Shown here: positions 38,221 through 45,690 of the stretch, piece after piece
Position numbering within the stretch: the first letter of the stretch is position 1
How the letters are laid out: each line of letters starts with the position of its first letter
Assembly: GCF_002909255.1 (NCBI RefSeq)
Contig: NZ_PIOB01000003.1
Location: forward strand, 434,001-498,000
DNA length: 64,000 nt
DNA from: Arenibacter hampyeongensis
GTDB taxonomy: Bacteria > Bacteroidota > Bacteroidia > Flavobacteriales > Flavobacteriaceae
Direction: 5' to 3'
The notes under the pieces: model-generated
Told to the model about the DNA's origin: nothing
The model's input: the letters and a program-made list of their open reading frames with translations, nothing else
Database searches by the model: none
Program-made: the position numbers and the translations under genes

Positions 38221-39051
38221 ATGAAAAATATACTAGTACCTACCGATTTTTCCGAAAACTGTACCAAAGCAGCTAATTTGGGAATTGAAATGGCCAAGCT
38301 GTATGAAGCGGAAATCCATTTCTTTCACTTGATACATACCCCCGTAGACTGGGTAAAACTTGACAAGCTAAAAGAAAAAAGATACCCTGATACCTTGAGG
38401 GAAATCGGGTCGGCCAAATCCGCCTTACGGGAATTGGAAAAAAAGGCTGAAAAGGAAGGCTTAAAATGCCAGACATTCTTGGAATACCAAATAGAAACAA
38501 CCAATATTTTACGACATTCCGGTCATTTTCATCATGATTTTATCATAACGGGAAGCAGTGGTACCAAAGGGACCGTAAGGGAATTATTGGGTAGCAATGT
38601 GGAAAAAATCATTAGAAAATCAGATGTACCCGTAATCGTGGTGAAAGGAGATGACGTTGCGTTCCCTTTTAAAAATATAGTATTTGTTTCTGATTTTATG
38701 GAGGATGTGAGTGGTGCTTTCGAGCATGTAATTTCAATTGCGAAAAAATGCAATGCCCATATTCGTTTGTTGCGAATCAACACCGAAACTGATACCAATA
38801 GTATCGAAGCAGGTCTGGATCCGATTAAGAGATTTTTGGAGAAGTTTCCCGATTTGAAAAACTATTCCATGTACGTCAATAACGAACCGTCTGTGGAAAC
38901 TGGCATAAACACGTTCGTTAAACACGAACCAACGGATTTGATTGCTATGTCCACCCACGGCAGTACGGGATTTTTGAGTTTGTTTTCCAAAAGTATCGCT
39001 GAAGGAATGGCCAACCATTCCGCACTTCCGGTAATGACGATTAAAATTTAA
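38221..39051 (+). CDS. Two-domain universal stress protein
   Basis: 276 residues with two tandem Usp domains. The first (about 1-145) has ILVPTDFSENCTKAA and ITGSSGTKGTVRELLGSNVEKI. The second (about 150-276) has NIVFVSDFMEDVSGAFEHV and MSTHGSTGFLSLFSKSIAEGMANHSALPV. This is the two-domain form common in Bacteroidota. It lies between the fermentation genes and the K+ channel. A role in survival during energy limitation is inferred. Confidence 0.92.
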   Translation: MKNILVPTDFSENCTKAANLGIEMAKLYEAEIHFFHLIHTPVDWVKLDKLKEKRYPDTLREIGSAKSALRELEKKAEKEGLKCQTFLEYQIETTNILRHSGHFHHDFIITGSSGTKGTVRELLGSNVEKIIRKSDVPVIVVKGDDVAFPFKNIVFVSDFMEDVSGAFEHVISIAKKCNAHIRLLRINTETDTNSIEAGLDPIKRFLEKFPDLKNYSMYVNNEPSVETGINTFVKHEPTDLIAMSTHGSTGFLSLFSKSIAEGMANHSALPVMTIKI

Positions 39052-39067
39052 AAAAAAGTATAATTCA

Positions 39068-39622
39068 ATGTCGGATAGCTTAAATCAAATACAAAAAAAG
39101 CCCTTTTACAAATTATTGTTGGGAAGAACGGTCTTGCCACTCGTCACCATTTTGGGAATTGGCATCTTCTATGTTGTTTTAATGTCAACAATCGATCATA
39201 GTACTTTGCCATTCCACATTATCATAATAACAGCCGCATTGGGAAAGACCATAGTGATTACGATGACTACCTTGAAACGACTGTCAAAATTGATAAAAAT
39301 CTGTCATTCATTGGAGAGATTGCTTTGGGTTTTTGGATTGATAATCACCATAAGTATTTTCTCCTTTGCAACCGATTATGCCTGTCTTTTCCAATTCAGT
39401 CCTACCACATTTGAAGGTGTTCCCGATTATTCAAACTCTTACTTGTATAATTTGTACCACTTTTTTTACTTCAGTGTGATTACCTTTTCAACAGTAGGCT
39501 ACGGCGATATTATTCCAACTTCTGACGTAGCCAGATTCGTTGTTATGCTAGAAATATTTTTAAGTTTTTTCTTGATAGTCTTTGCTTTGGCCAATATTAA
39601 AAAAATACACATCAATGGATAA
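39068..39622 (+). CDS. Potassium channel-family membrane protein
   Basis: 184 residues with about four membrane helices (21-40, 49-68, 85-104, 155-177) and a pore loop. The selectivity filter TVGYGD (142-147) lies before the last helix, followed by IIPTSDVARFVV. It has no cytosolic RCK or ligand domain. It should conduct K+ across the inner membrane. The end overlaps the next gene by 8 bases (39615-39622). Confidence 0.9.
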   Translation: MSDSLNQIQKKPFYKLLLGRTVLPLVTILGIGIFYVVLMSTIDHSTLPFHIIIITAALGKTIVITMTTLKRLSKLIKICHSLERLLWVFGLIITISIFSFATDYACLFQFSPTTFEGVPDYSNSYLYNLYHFFYFSVITFSTVGYGDIIPTSDVARFVVMLEIFLSFFLIVFALANIKKIHING

Positions 39623-40454
39623 GATAAATATTATAAAAGCAAACGGGGACAAAGTACCTTTTGAAATAGAAAAGGTAAGAATTTCATTAGAACGAGCTGG
39701 AACCGATAAATTGTTGGTGGAAGAGATAGTTCAAGATATTGTAAAGGAAGTGTACGATGGAATGACTACCAAAAAGATATATCAAATGGCGTTCAGGATG
39801 CTCAAAGGCAAGGCTAGGGTAAATGCCTCTCGATATAAGCTTAAAAAGGCACTTATGGAACTTGGTCCTTCAGGTTATCCATTTGAAAAACTGGTAGGTA
39901 AACTATTGGCACACGAAGGTTTTGACACAAAAGTCGGAGTAATTGTTCAGGGCAATTGTGTACAGCACGAAGTGGATGTGATAGCCCAAAAAGACAATAA
40001 ACATTATATGATCGAATGCAAATATCATAGTGATCAGGGCAGGAACTGCAATGTAAAGATTCCACTCTACATCCAATCCAGATTTTTGGATGTAGAAAAA
40101 CAATGGGAGAAACAGCAGGGCCATGAAACCAAATTCCATCAAGGTGGTGTATATACTAACACCCGCTTCACGACAGATGCAATACAATATGGAACCTGTG
40201 TTGGGTTGTTGCTCACAAGTTGGGATTATCCAAAGGGGGACGGTCTAAAAGAACGGATAGACAGATCCGGCCTACATCCCTTAACCTCTTTAACAACATT
40301 GACAAAGATCGAGAAGTCCAAATTATTGGATAAAGGCATTGTGCTCTGCAAGGAAATTAACAAAAGCCCTTCACTATTGGAACAAATAGGTATATCCAAA
40401 CGGCGACAAAAAGACATTCTTGAAGATTCGGAAAAATTATGTACCACGCATTAA
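39615..40454 (+). CDS. ATP-cone plus Mrr/PD-(D/E)xK endonuclease-like protein
   Basis: 279 residues from ATG 39615; an ATG at 39582 would extend it deep into the channel gene. Residues 1-90 form an ATP-cone (INIIKANGDKVPFEIEKVRISLERAG, Val/Glu-rich second half), the nucleotide-sensing module of ribonucleotide reductase and NrdR. Residues about 95-200 hold an Mrr/holliday-type PD-(D/E)xK fold with HEVDVIA and YMIECKYH as the acidic and lysine residues. The C-terminal 50 residues look like a small helical DNA-binding or oligomerisation piece. A nucleotide-gated nuclease is inferred. Confidence 0.75.
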   Translation: MDKINIIKANGDKVPFEIEKVRISLERAGTDKLLVEEIVQDIVKEVYDGMTTKKIYQMAFRMLKGKARVNASRYKLKKALMELGPSGYPFEKLVGKLLAHEGFDTKVGVIVQGNCVQHEVDVIAQKDNKHYMIECKYHSDQGRNCNVKIPLYIQSRFLDVEKQWEKQQGHETKFHQGGVYTNTRFTTDAIQYGTCVGLLLTSWDYPKGDGLKERIDRSGLHPLTSLTTLTKIEKSKLLDKGIVLCKEINKSPSLLEQIGISKRRQKDILEDSEKLCTTH

Positions 40455-40502
40455 AATGAAAAATAAGTAAATAAACATTTATTAATCTTAAATAGAATAC
40501 AG

Positions 40503-40757
40503 ATGAAAACAGAAGCACTACAAAAACAGAACAAAATAGACCTTGAGCCATTTTACCAAGCATTGGAGGATGAACCAAGGTTACTTGAAGAGGCCTTTGA
40601 AACACTGTTGGAGATGGTAAACTCCGAGCCTAAATCCGCAAAGAAACTGGCACTTCTTATCAAAAAGGACTTTCATGAACTGTACAAAGAAATAGCGGAA
40701 TTATGCAAATCGGATGAAGACAAAGGGAACGCACCTTCCTGTTGTGGTGGACTTTAA
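40503..40757 (+). CDS. Small hypothetical protein with CCGG tail
   Basis: 84 residues, largely helical and acidic (PFYQALEDEPRLLEEAFETLLEMV), ending APSCCGGL. I do not recognise the family. The C-terminal double cysteine could bind metal or form a thiol site. It is preceded by a normal 45-base spacer and lies between the ATP-cone nuclease and the beta-CASP hydrolase. Confidence 0.6.
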   Translation: MKTEALQKQNKIDLEPFYQALEDEPRLLEEAFETLLEMVNSEPKSAKKLALLIKKDFHELYKEIAELCKSDEDKGNAPSCCGGL

Positions 40758-40910
40758 TATTTGGAATTGTGAAAGCACGAGCCTTGAAGTCCGTAAACAG
40801 GTGAATAAACAATAGTAATGGTTAGAAGGTAATAGTGATTCTGGATACTAGCAATAAAAAGATTTCAGAATAAACAGTAAAATTATTTACAGCACTTTTA
40901 AACTAAAAAA

Positions 40911-42287
40911 ATGAACAACAACAAAATAAACATTCACTTTTTGGGCGCAGCAGGTACTGTAACCGGTTCAAAATATTTAGTGGATACAGGGGATAAAAAA
41001 GTACTTATAGATTGCGGACTATTTCAAGGACTTAAGGATTTGCGGCTAAAAAATTGGGAATATCCGCCAGTGGTGGTTTCAGAAATCGATATGGTATTGC
41101 TTACCCATGGCCATATGGACCATACAGGTTATTTGCCAAGGTTGGTAAAACTAGGATTTAAAGGTCCCATTTACGGTACCAACCCAACATTGGACATTGC
41201 CAAAATCATTTTGAACGATAGTGCAAAAATCCAGGAACAAGAAGCTGAACGGGCAAATAAAGAAGGCTATTCCAAACATAGTCCCGCAGAACCACTTTAC
41301 GATTTAAAGGATGTTGAAAATACCATACCGCATTTTAAAGCGATTCCCCAATCTCAATGGATTCCATTGTTTGAAGGTATCAAAGCTCGTTTTCAGTATA
41401 ATGGACATATTTTGGGTGCAACGTTCATCGAGTTGGACGTAAACGGAAAACGTTTTGTCTTTTCTGGAGATATTGGTAGAACCAATGATTTATTACTCTA
41501 TCCGCCTTTAAAACCTAAAAAAGCTGATGTACTTTTTATAGAATCGACCTATGGTGGTAGGTTTCATCCTGACGAAGTGGAAGCCATTCCGCAGATTGAA
41601 AAATTGGTCAATGATACCATCAATAGAGGCGGCAGCCTGTTTATCCCAAGTTTTTCGGTAGAACGTGCCCAGTTGATGATGCTCATTTTCTGGAGGTTAT
41701 TAAAGGAAAACAAAATCCCTAAAGTCCCGATGATAATGGACAGCCCTATGGGAGCCAATGTTCTGGAATTATTCCATCGCACTAGGGATTGGCACAAACT
41801 AAAAGAAATTGAATGTGATGAGATGTGTTCATATTTCACCGTCGTAAGCAGCTATCGAGAAACTATGGAATTAAGAACCGACAACAAATCAAAAATTGTA
41901 ATTGCAGGTAGCGGAATGCTCACAGGAGGCAGAATGCTGAACTATCTTGAAACACAAGCTCAAAATCCCAATAATACGCTGCTGTTTATAGGTTATCAAG
42001 CGGAAGGTACTCGGGGAAGAAAATTGTTGGAAGGCAACAGGGAATTGAAAGTATATGGAAAAACAGTTCCTTTTCAAATGGAGGTAGCAGAAATAGAAGG
42101 TCTCTCGGCACACGCAGACCATACAGAGCTTATGGACTGGATGGATAAAATAAAGAATAAACCGGAGAGAATTTTCATTGTGCACGGGGAAAAAGAAGGT
42201 GCAGAAGCCCTTCAAAAGGGAATAAAAGAAACCTATGATTGGGATTCTGAAATTCCTCAGCTTTATAGCATTGAAAAAATAGGATAG
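40911..42287 (+). CDS. Beta-CASP metallo-beta-lactamase-fold hydrolase
   Basis: 458 residues. The metal site begins with H66-G-H68-M-D70-H71, and GHILGATF and SGDIGR supply further ligands. The beta-CASP cap (about 190-380) includes GSGMLTGGRML and the late SAHADHTELMDW and FIVHGEKEGA motifs. The family includes RNA-processing nucleases of the CPSF/YSH1 kind and related bacterial proteins. It lies directly before AMP phosphorylase, so RNA breakdown feeding nucleotide salvage is a reasonable inference. Confidence 0.88.
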   Translation: MNNNKINIHFLGAAGTVTGSKYLVDTGDKKVLIDCGLFQGLKDLRLKNWEYPPVVVSEIDMVLLTHGHMDHTGYLPRLVKLGFKGPIYGTNPTLDIAKIILNDSAKIQEQEAERANKEGYSKHSPAEPLYDLKDVENTIPHFKAIPQSQWIPLFEGIKARFQYNGHILGATFIELDVNGKRFVFSGDIGRTNDLLLYPPLKPKKADVLFIESTYGGRFHPDEVEAIPQIEKLVNDTINRGGSLFIPSFSVERAQLMMLIFWRLLKENKIPKVPMIMDSPMGANVLELFHRTRDWHKLKEIECDEMCSYFTVVSSYRETMELRTDNKSKIVIAGSGMLTGGRMLNYLETQAQNPNNTLLFIGYQAEGTRGRKLLEGNRELKVYGKTVPFQMEVAEIEGLSAHADHTELMDWMDKIKNKPERIFIVHGEKEGAEALQKGIKETYDWDSEIPQLYSIEKIG

Positions 42288-42316
42288 TTATAAAAATCTC
42301 AAAAACAACAGATAAT

Positions 42317-43819
42317 ATGGAACAACGGTCAAATATCCTAAAATACAAACACCTCGGTATTTACACACAGAACGAGCATGTGGTCTACATGCGAGAAGAT
42401 TGTCACGTTTGTATTTCCGAAGGGTTTGAAGCACTTACCAGAATTAGGGTTGCCAATACGACCAACTCTATAGTGGCTAACCTTAACGTAATAAATTCGG
42501 ACATTCTGTTGCCTCATGAAATTGGACTATCAGATGCGGCGGCAAAAAGATTAAAGGTATCCGGTAATGAAACATTAAGAGTATCCCATTTAGAACCCAT
42601 AGATTCATTAAGTCATGTAAGGGCCAAAATCTATAATCAAAAACTAGATTATACGGCCTTTAATGAGATTATTACCGATATCGTTGAAGGAGATTATTCC
42701 AACATTCATCTCTCTGCCTTTATTACCGCCTGTGCAGGAAATAGATTGGATGTCACTGAAATTTCAGACCTGACCAAGGCTATGATCGCTTCTGGAAAGC
42801 AATTGGATTGGAACAGGAAAATCATAGTCGATAAACATTGTATCGGTGGCTTGCCCGGTAACCGCACAACCCCTATCGTTGTGGCCATTGTTGCGGCTTA
42901 TGGACTTACAATGCCAAAAACATCATCGAGAGCGATAACTTCCCCGGCAGGAACAGCGGATACGATGGAGGTAATTACGAATGTTGCGCTCTCATCGGAA
43001 GAAATTAAAGCTGTGGTAGAAAAAGAAGGTGGATGTTTTGTGTGGGGAGGTACTGCACAATTAAGTCCGGCTGATGATATGCTTATCAAAATTGAAAAAG
43101 CCTTGGATATTGATAGTGAAGGGCAGTTGATTGCATCGGTACTTTCCAAAAAAGCGGCCGCTGGTTCTACCCATGTAGTTATTGATATTCCAGTAGGCGA
43201 GACAGCCAAAGTACGATCTTTGGCAACGGCACAACAACTGCAAGAACAATTGGAAAATGTTGGCAATACTGTAGGTTTAAAAGTAAAAGTAGTTATTACC
43301 GACGGCAGCCAGCCTGTTGGAAGGGGAATTGGCCCCAATTTGGAGGCCATCGATATTTTAAGTGTACTGCGCAATGAAGAAAGAGCACCAAAAGACCTCA
43401 AAGAAAGGGCCTTATTCTTGGCAGGGCAACTGCTCGAATTATCGGAAGAAGTTGTGAAAGATAAAGGCTACGAAACCGCGACGCAAATTTTGGGATCGGG
43501 AAAGGCCTATAAAAAATTCGAAGCCATTTGCAGGGCACAAGGAAGGTTTTCACGCCCCCTAAAGGCATCCTATTCGCATGAAATTCGGGCAGGAAAAAGA
43601 GGGGTACTTCAACGAATAAATAACCGAAAGGTTTCTAAACTCGCAAAACTATCGGGAGCTCCGCAATCCAAATCTGCGGGTATTTTATTGAACGTTCATT
43701 TGAACGATAAAATAGAAAAAGGCCAATTGCTCTATACGCTCTTTGCAGAATCTGAAGGCGAGTTGAATTATGCCTTGGAATATTATGAGAATCACAATGA
43801 TATTATAGTAATAGAATAA
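42317..43819 (+). CDS. AMP phosphorylase/thymidine phosphorylase-family protein
   Basis: 500 residues, the length of archaeal AMP phosphorylases. An extra N-terminal domain (about 1-85) precedes the nucleoside phosphorylase core with DKHCIGGLPGNRTTPIVVAI, KTSSRAITSPAGTADTMEV, CFVWGGTAQLSPADD and a C-terminal alpha/beta hammerhead. The reaction is AMP + phosphate to adenine + ribose 1,5-bisphosphate. A PRPP synthetase-like gene follows 12 bases on. No RuBisCO or R15P isomerase is in the window, so the fate of the product is open. Confidence 0.88.
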   Translation: MEQRSNILKYKHLGIYTQNEHVVYMREDCHVCISEGFEALTRIRVANTTNSIVANLNVINSDILLPHEIGLSDAAAKRLKVSGNETLRVSHLEPIDSLSHVRAKIYNQKLDYTAFNEIITDIVEGDYSNIHLSAFITACAGNRLDVTEISDLTKAMIASGKQLDWNRKIIVDKHCIGGLPGNRTTPIVVAIVAAYGLTMPKTSSRAITSPAGTADTMEVITNVALSSEEIKAVVEKEGGCFVWGGTAQLSPADDMLIKIEKALDIDSEGQLIASVLSKKAAAGSTHVVIDIPVGETAKVRSLATAQQLQEQLENVGNTVGLKVKVVITDGSQPVGRGIGPNLEAIDILSVLRNEERAPKDLKERALFLAGQLLELSEEVVKDKGYETATQILGSGKAYKKFEAICRAQGRFSRPLKASYSHEIRAGKRGVLQRINNRKVSKLAKLSGAPQSKSAGILLNVHLNDKIEKGQLLYTLFAESEGELNYALEYYENHNDIIVIE

Positions 43820-43831
43820 ATAAAAAGAAAA

Positions 43832-44725
43832 ATGAAAACTATATTATTCAGCCTTCCGGGAAACCAAGAATTCACGGAATTGTTAGCAAAAAAAATGAAA
43901 GCAGAAATAGGGGAATGTTCCATACGCAAATTTCCTGATGGGGAATCCTATACCCGCATCCTTTCCGATGTGAAGGGAAAGTGTGTGGTCATGATCTGCA
44001 CCTTGCACAATCCAGACGAAAAATTATTGCCTTTATATTTTTTGAGCCATACGGCCAAGTCATTGGGAGCCATGTGTACCTGCTTAGTGGCCCCCTATTT
44101 GGCTTACATGCGGCAAGACAAGGTGTTTCACGTAGGGGAAGGGGTAACCTCTACTTTTTTCGGAAAATTGATTTCTGGTTTTGCAGATAGCATCACGACC
44201 ATTGACCCTCATTTGCACAGAATAAGTTCTTTGAGCGAGGTATATGATATTCCGAACAGGGTCATCCATGCTGCAGATGAAATATCGAAATACATCAAGA
44301 CAAAGATTCACAATCCGGTACTTATCGGACCTGATTCCGAAAGTGAGCAATGGGTTTCCGATGTGGCAAAAAAAGCAGGGGCTCCTTTTATCGTATTACA
44401 AAAAGTTCGACATGGCGACCGTGACGTTGAAGTTTCTGTGCCAGATGTGGATAAATATAAAGAGTCCACACCTGTTTTGGTAGATGATATTATTTCTACC
44501 GCAAGGACCATGATTGAAACCGTATCTCATTTAAAAAATGTAGGAATGAAACCCCCGATATGTATAGGCATTCATGCCGTATTTTCAGGAAACGCCTATC
44601 AAGATTTGTGGGATGCCGATGTACAGGATATTATTACCTGCAATACCATCCCACACCAATCGAACGCCATTGATTTAAGCGATGTCATTGCAAAGGAAGT
44701 CACGGAATTGATGCGCCATTTATGA
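43832..44725 (+). CDS. Ribose-phosphate diphosphokinase-family protein (PRPP synthetase)
   Basis: 297 residues. The PRPP-binding loop VLVDDIISTARTM (215-227), the DPHLH metal site (125-129) and FPDGE are present. The protein is shorter than the housekeeping Prs (about 310-315) and closer to the archaeal/class III-like forms. It joins ATP and ribose 5-phosphate to AMP and PRPP, and the reaction is reversible. Its direct coupling to AMP phosphorylase suggests a specialised salvage role. Confidence 0.88.
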   Translation: MKTILFSLPGNQEFTELLAKKMKAEIGECSIRKFPDGESYTRILSDVKGKCVVMICTLHNPDEKLLPLYFLSHTAKSLGAMCTCLVAPYLAYMRQDKVFHVGEGVTSTFFGKLISGFADSITTIDPHLHRISSLSEVYDIPNRVIHAADEISKYIKTKIHNPVLIGPDSESEQWVSDVAKKAGAPFIVLQKVRHGDRDVEVSVPDVDKYKESTPVLVDDIISTARTMIETVSHLKNVGMKPPICIGIHAVFSGNAYQDLWDADVQDIITCNTIPHQSNAIDLSDVIAKEVTELMRHL

Positions 44726-45372
44726 AAATAGGATTACACTTAATATTATTCGTTTTAATGATTATTTCCGGCTATGCCCAAGACAAAATGTTGATCGGAC
44801 AATTGTCCGATAGGCTGGTGGTACGGGAAAATTTTGATAAAAATGGTAACTTTCTGAACAAACAAACCTTTGAGGCAGGTGAGCTTAAAGAAGCCGATGG
44901 ATATTATGAAATTCAGGTCGTGACCGAACTCTTTGATGAAAATGGTGCCTCCACCGATAAATTTACCACCACTTACCGATGTAAACCGGAAGAATCTAGT
45001 ATTATGATCATGGCCTTTCCTTTTTCAAAACCAAAATCAAAGGAAACCGAAATCAATACGGTGTCCAAAAATTTCAAGGAACTCTATGATTTGACAAACT
45101 TAGAAGATATTGAACTCGAAATGAGTTTTGATTCGGGATTGCTAAATTTTTTTGGTTCCAATAGTAAAATAAAAATTTATGACCGGGTGTTGGAATCCAA
45201 TGGGAATGGAAAAGAAATTAGATCTAAAATCAATATTAAAGCATACGCCATTGGAATACGAATTAAACAGTTAATTTATGTCGCAAGTGAAATATTGACG
45301 GACAAGGGTTTATTGACCTTTCAGAAATTTACCGAGGAAGACGGCAGCTATTTTATAATGACCTATAAATAA
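44722..45372 (+). CDS. Exported hypothetical protein
   Basis: 216 residues with a signal peptide (core 5-17, cut near GYAQ). The start overlaps the PRPP synthetase gene by 4 bases, so it is translationally coupled. The mature part is beta-rich with acidic stretches and no motif that I recognise. Function unknown. Confidence 0.7.
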   Translation: MKIGLHLILFVLMIISGYAQDKMLIGQLSDRLVVRENFDKNGNFLNKQTFEAGELKEADGYYEIQVVTELFDENGASTDKFTTTYRCKPEESSIMIMAFPFSKPKSKETEINTVSKNFKELYDLTNLEDIELEMSFDSGLLNFFGSNSKIKIYDRVLESNGNGKEIRSKINIKAYAIGIRIKQLIYVASEILTDKGLLTFQKFTEEDGSYFIMTYK

Positions 45373-45379
45373 TGAAAAG

Positions 45380-45673
45380 ATGAACAATTACGATACCCTT
45401 TCAGAAGCCATAAGCAATCTCCAGCAAAGAGGATATACTTATGATTTCAACTTAAAGCCAGAATGTCTGGAATGTGCGTCACTGAAAATAGAAATCCATC
45501 CGGAAGAATTTGAAGTAGATGAACTGCACCGTTTTGAAGGCATGAGCAGTACGGATGATAATAGTATCCTATATGCCATTTCTTCTAAAAACGGAGTCAA
45601 AGGCATTTTAGTGGATGCCTACGGAGTATATGCCGAGAATATCTCGGAAGAAATGCGAAAAAAATTGCGTTAA
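45380..45673 (+). CDS. Small Bacteroidota protein often labelled PRPP synthetase-related
   Basis: 97 residues with ECLECASLKIEIHPEEFEVDELHRFEGMSS split across 33-62 and the end YGVYAENISEEMRKKLR. I recall close relatives in many Bacteroidota that carry a phosphoribosylpyrophosphate-synthetase label without catalytic motifs. None of the PRPP-binding residues are seen here, so that label should not be trusted. A C-x2-C pair is visible. Confidence 0.7.
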   Translation: MNNYDTLSEAISNLQQRGYTYDFNLKPECLECASLKIEIHPEEFEVDELHRFEGMSSTDDNSILYAISSKNGVKGILVDAYGVYAENISEEMRKKLR

Positions 45674-45690
45674 CCCTTAAATAGAACAAT

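Noticed and set aside
39582-39614. Upstream ATG as start of the ATP-cone/nuclease gene
   Set aside because: It would overlap the channel gene by 41 bases and add residues outside the ATP-cone; the ATG at 39615 begins directly with the cone.
45380-45673. PRPP synthetase label for the 97-residue protein
   Set aside because: It has none of the PRPP-binding or metal-binding motifs; the real PRPP synthetase-like protein is at 43832-44725.
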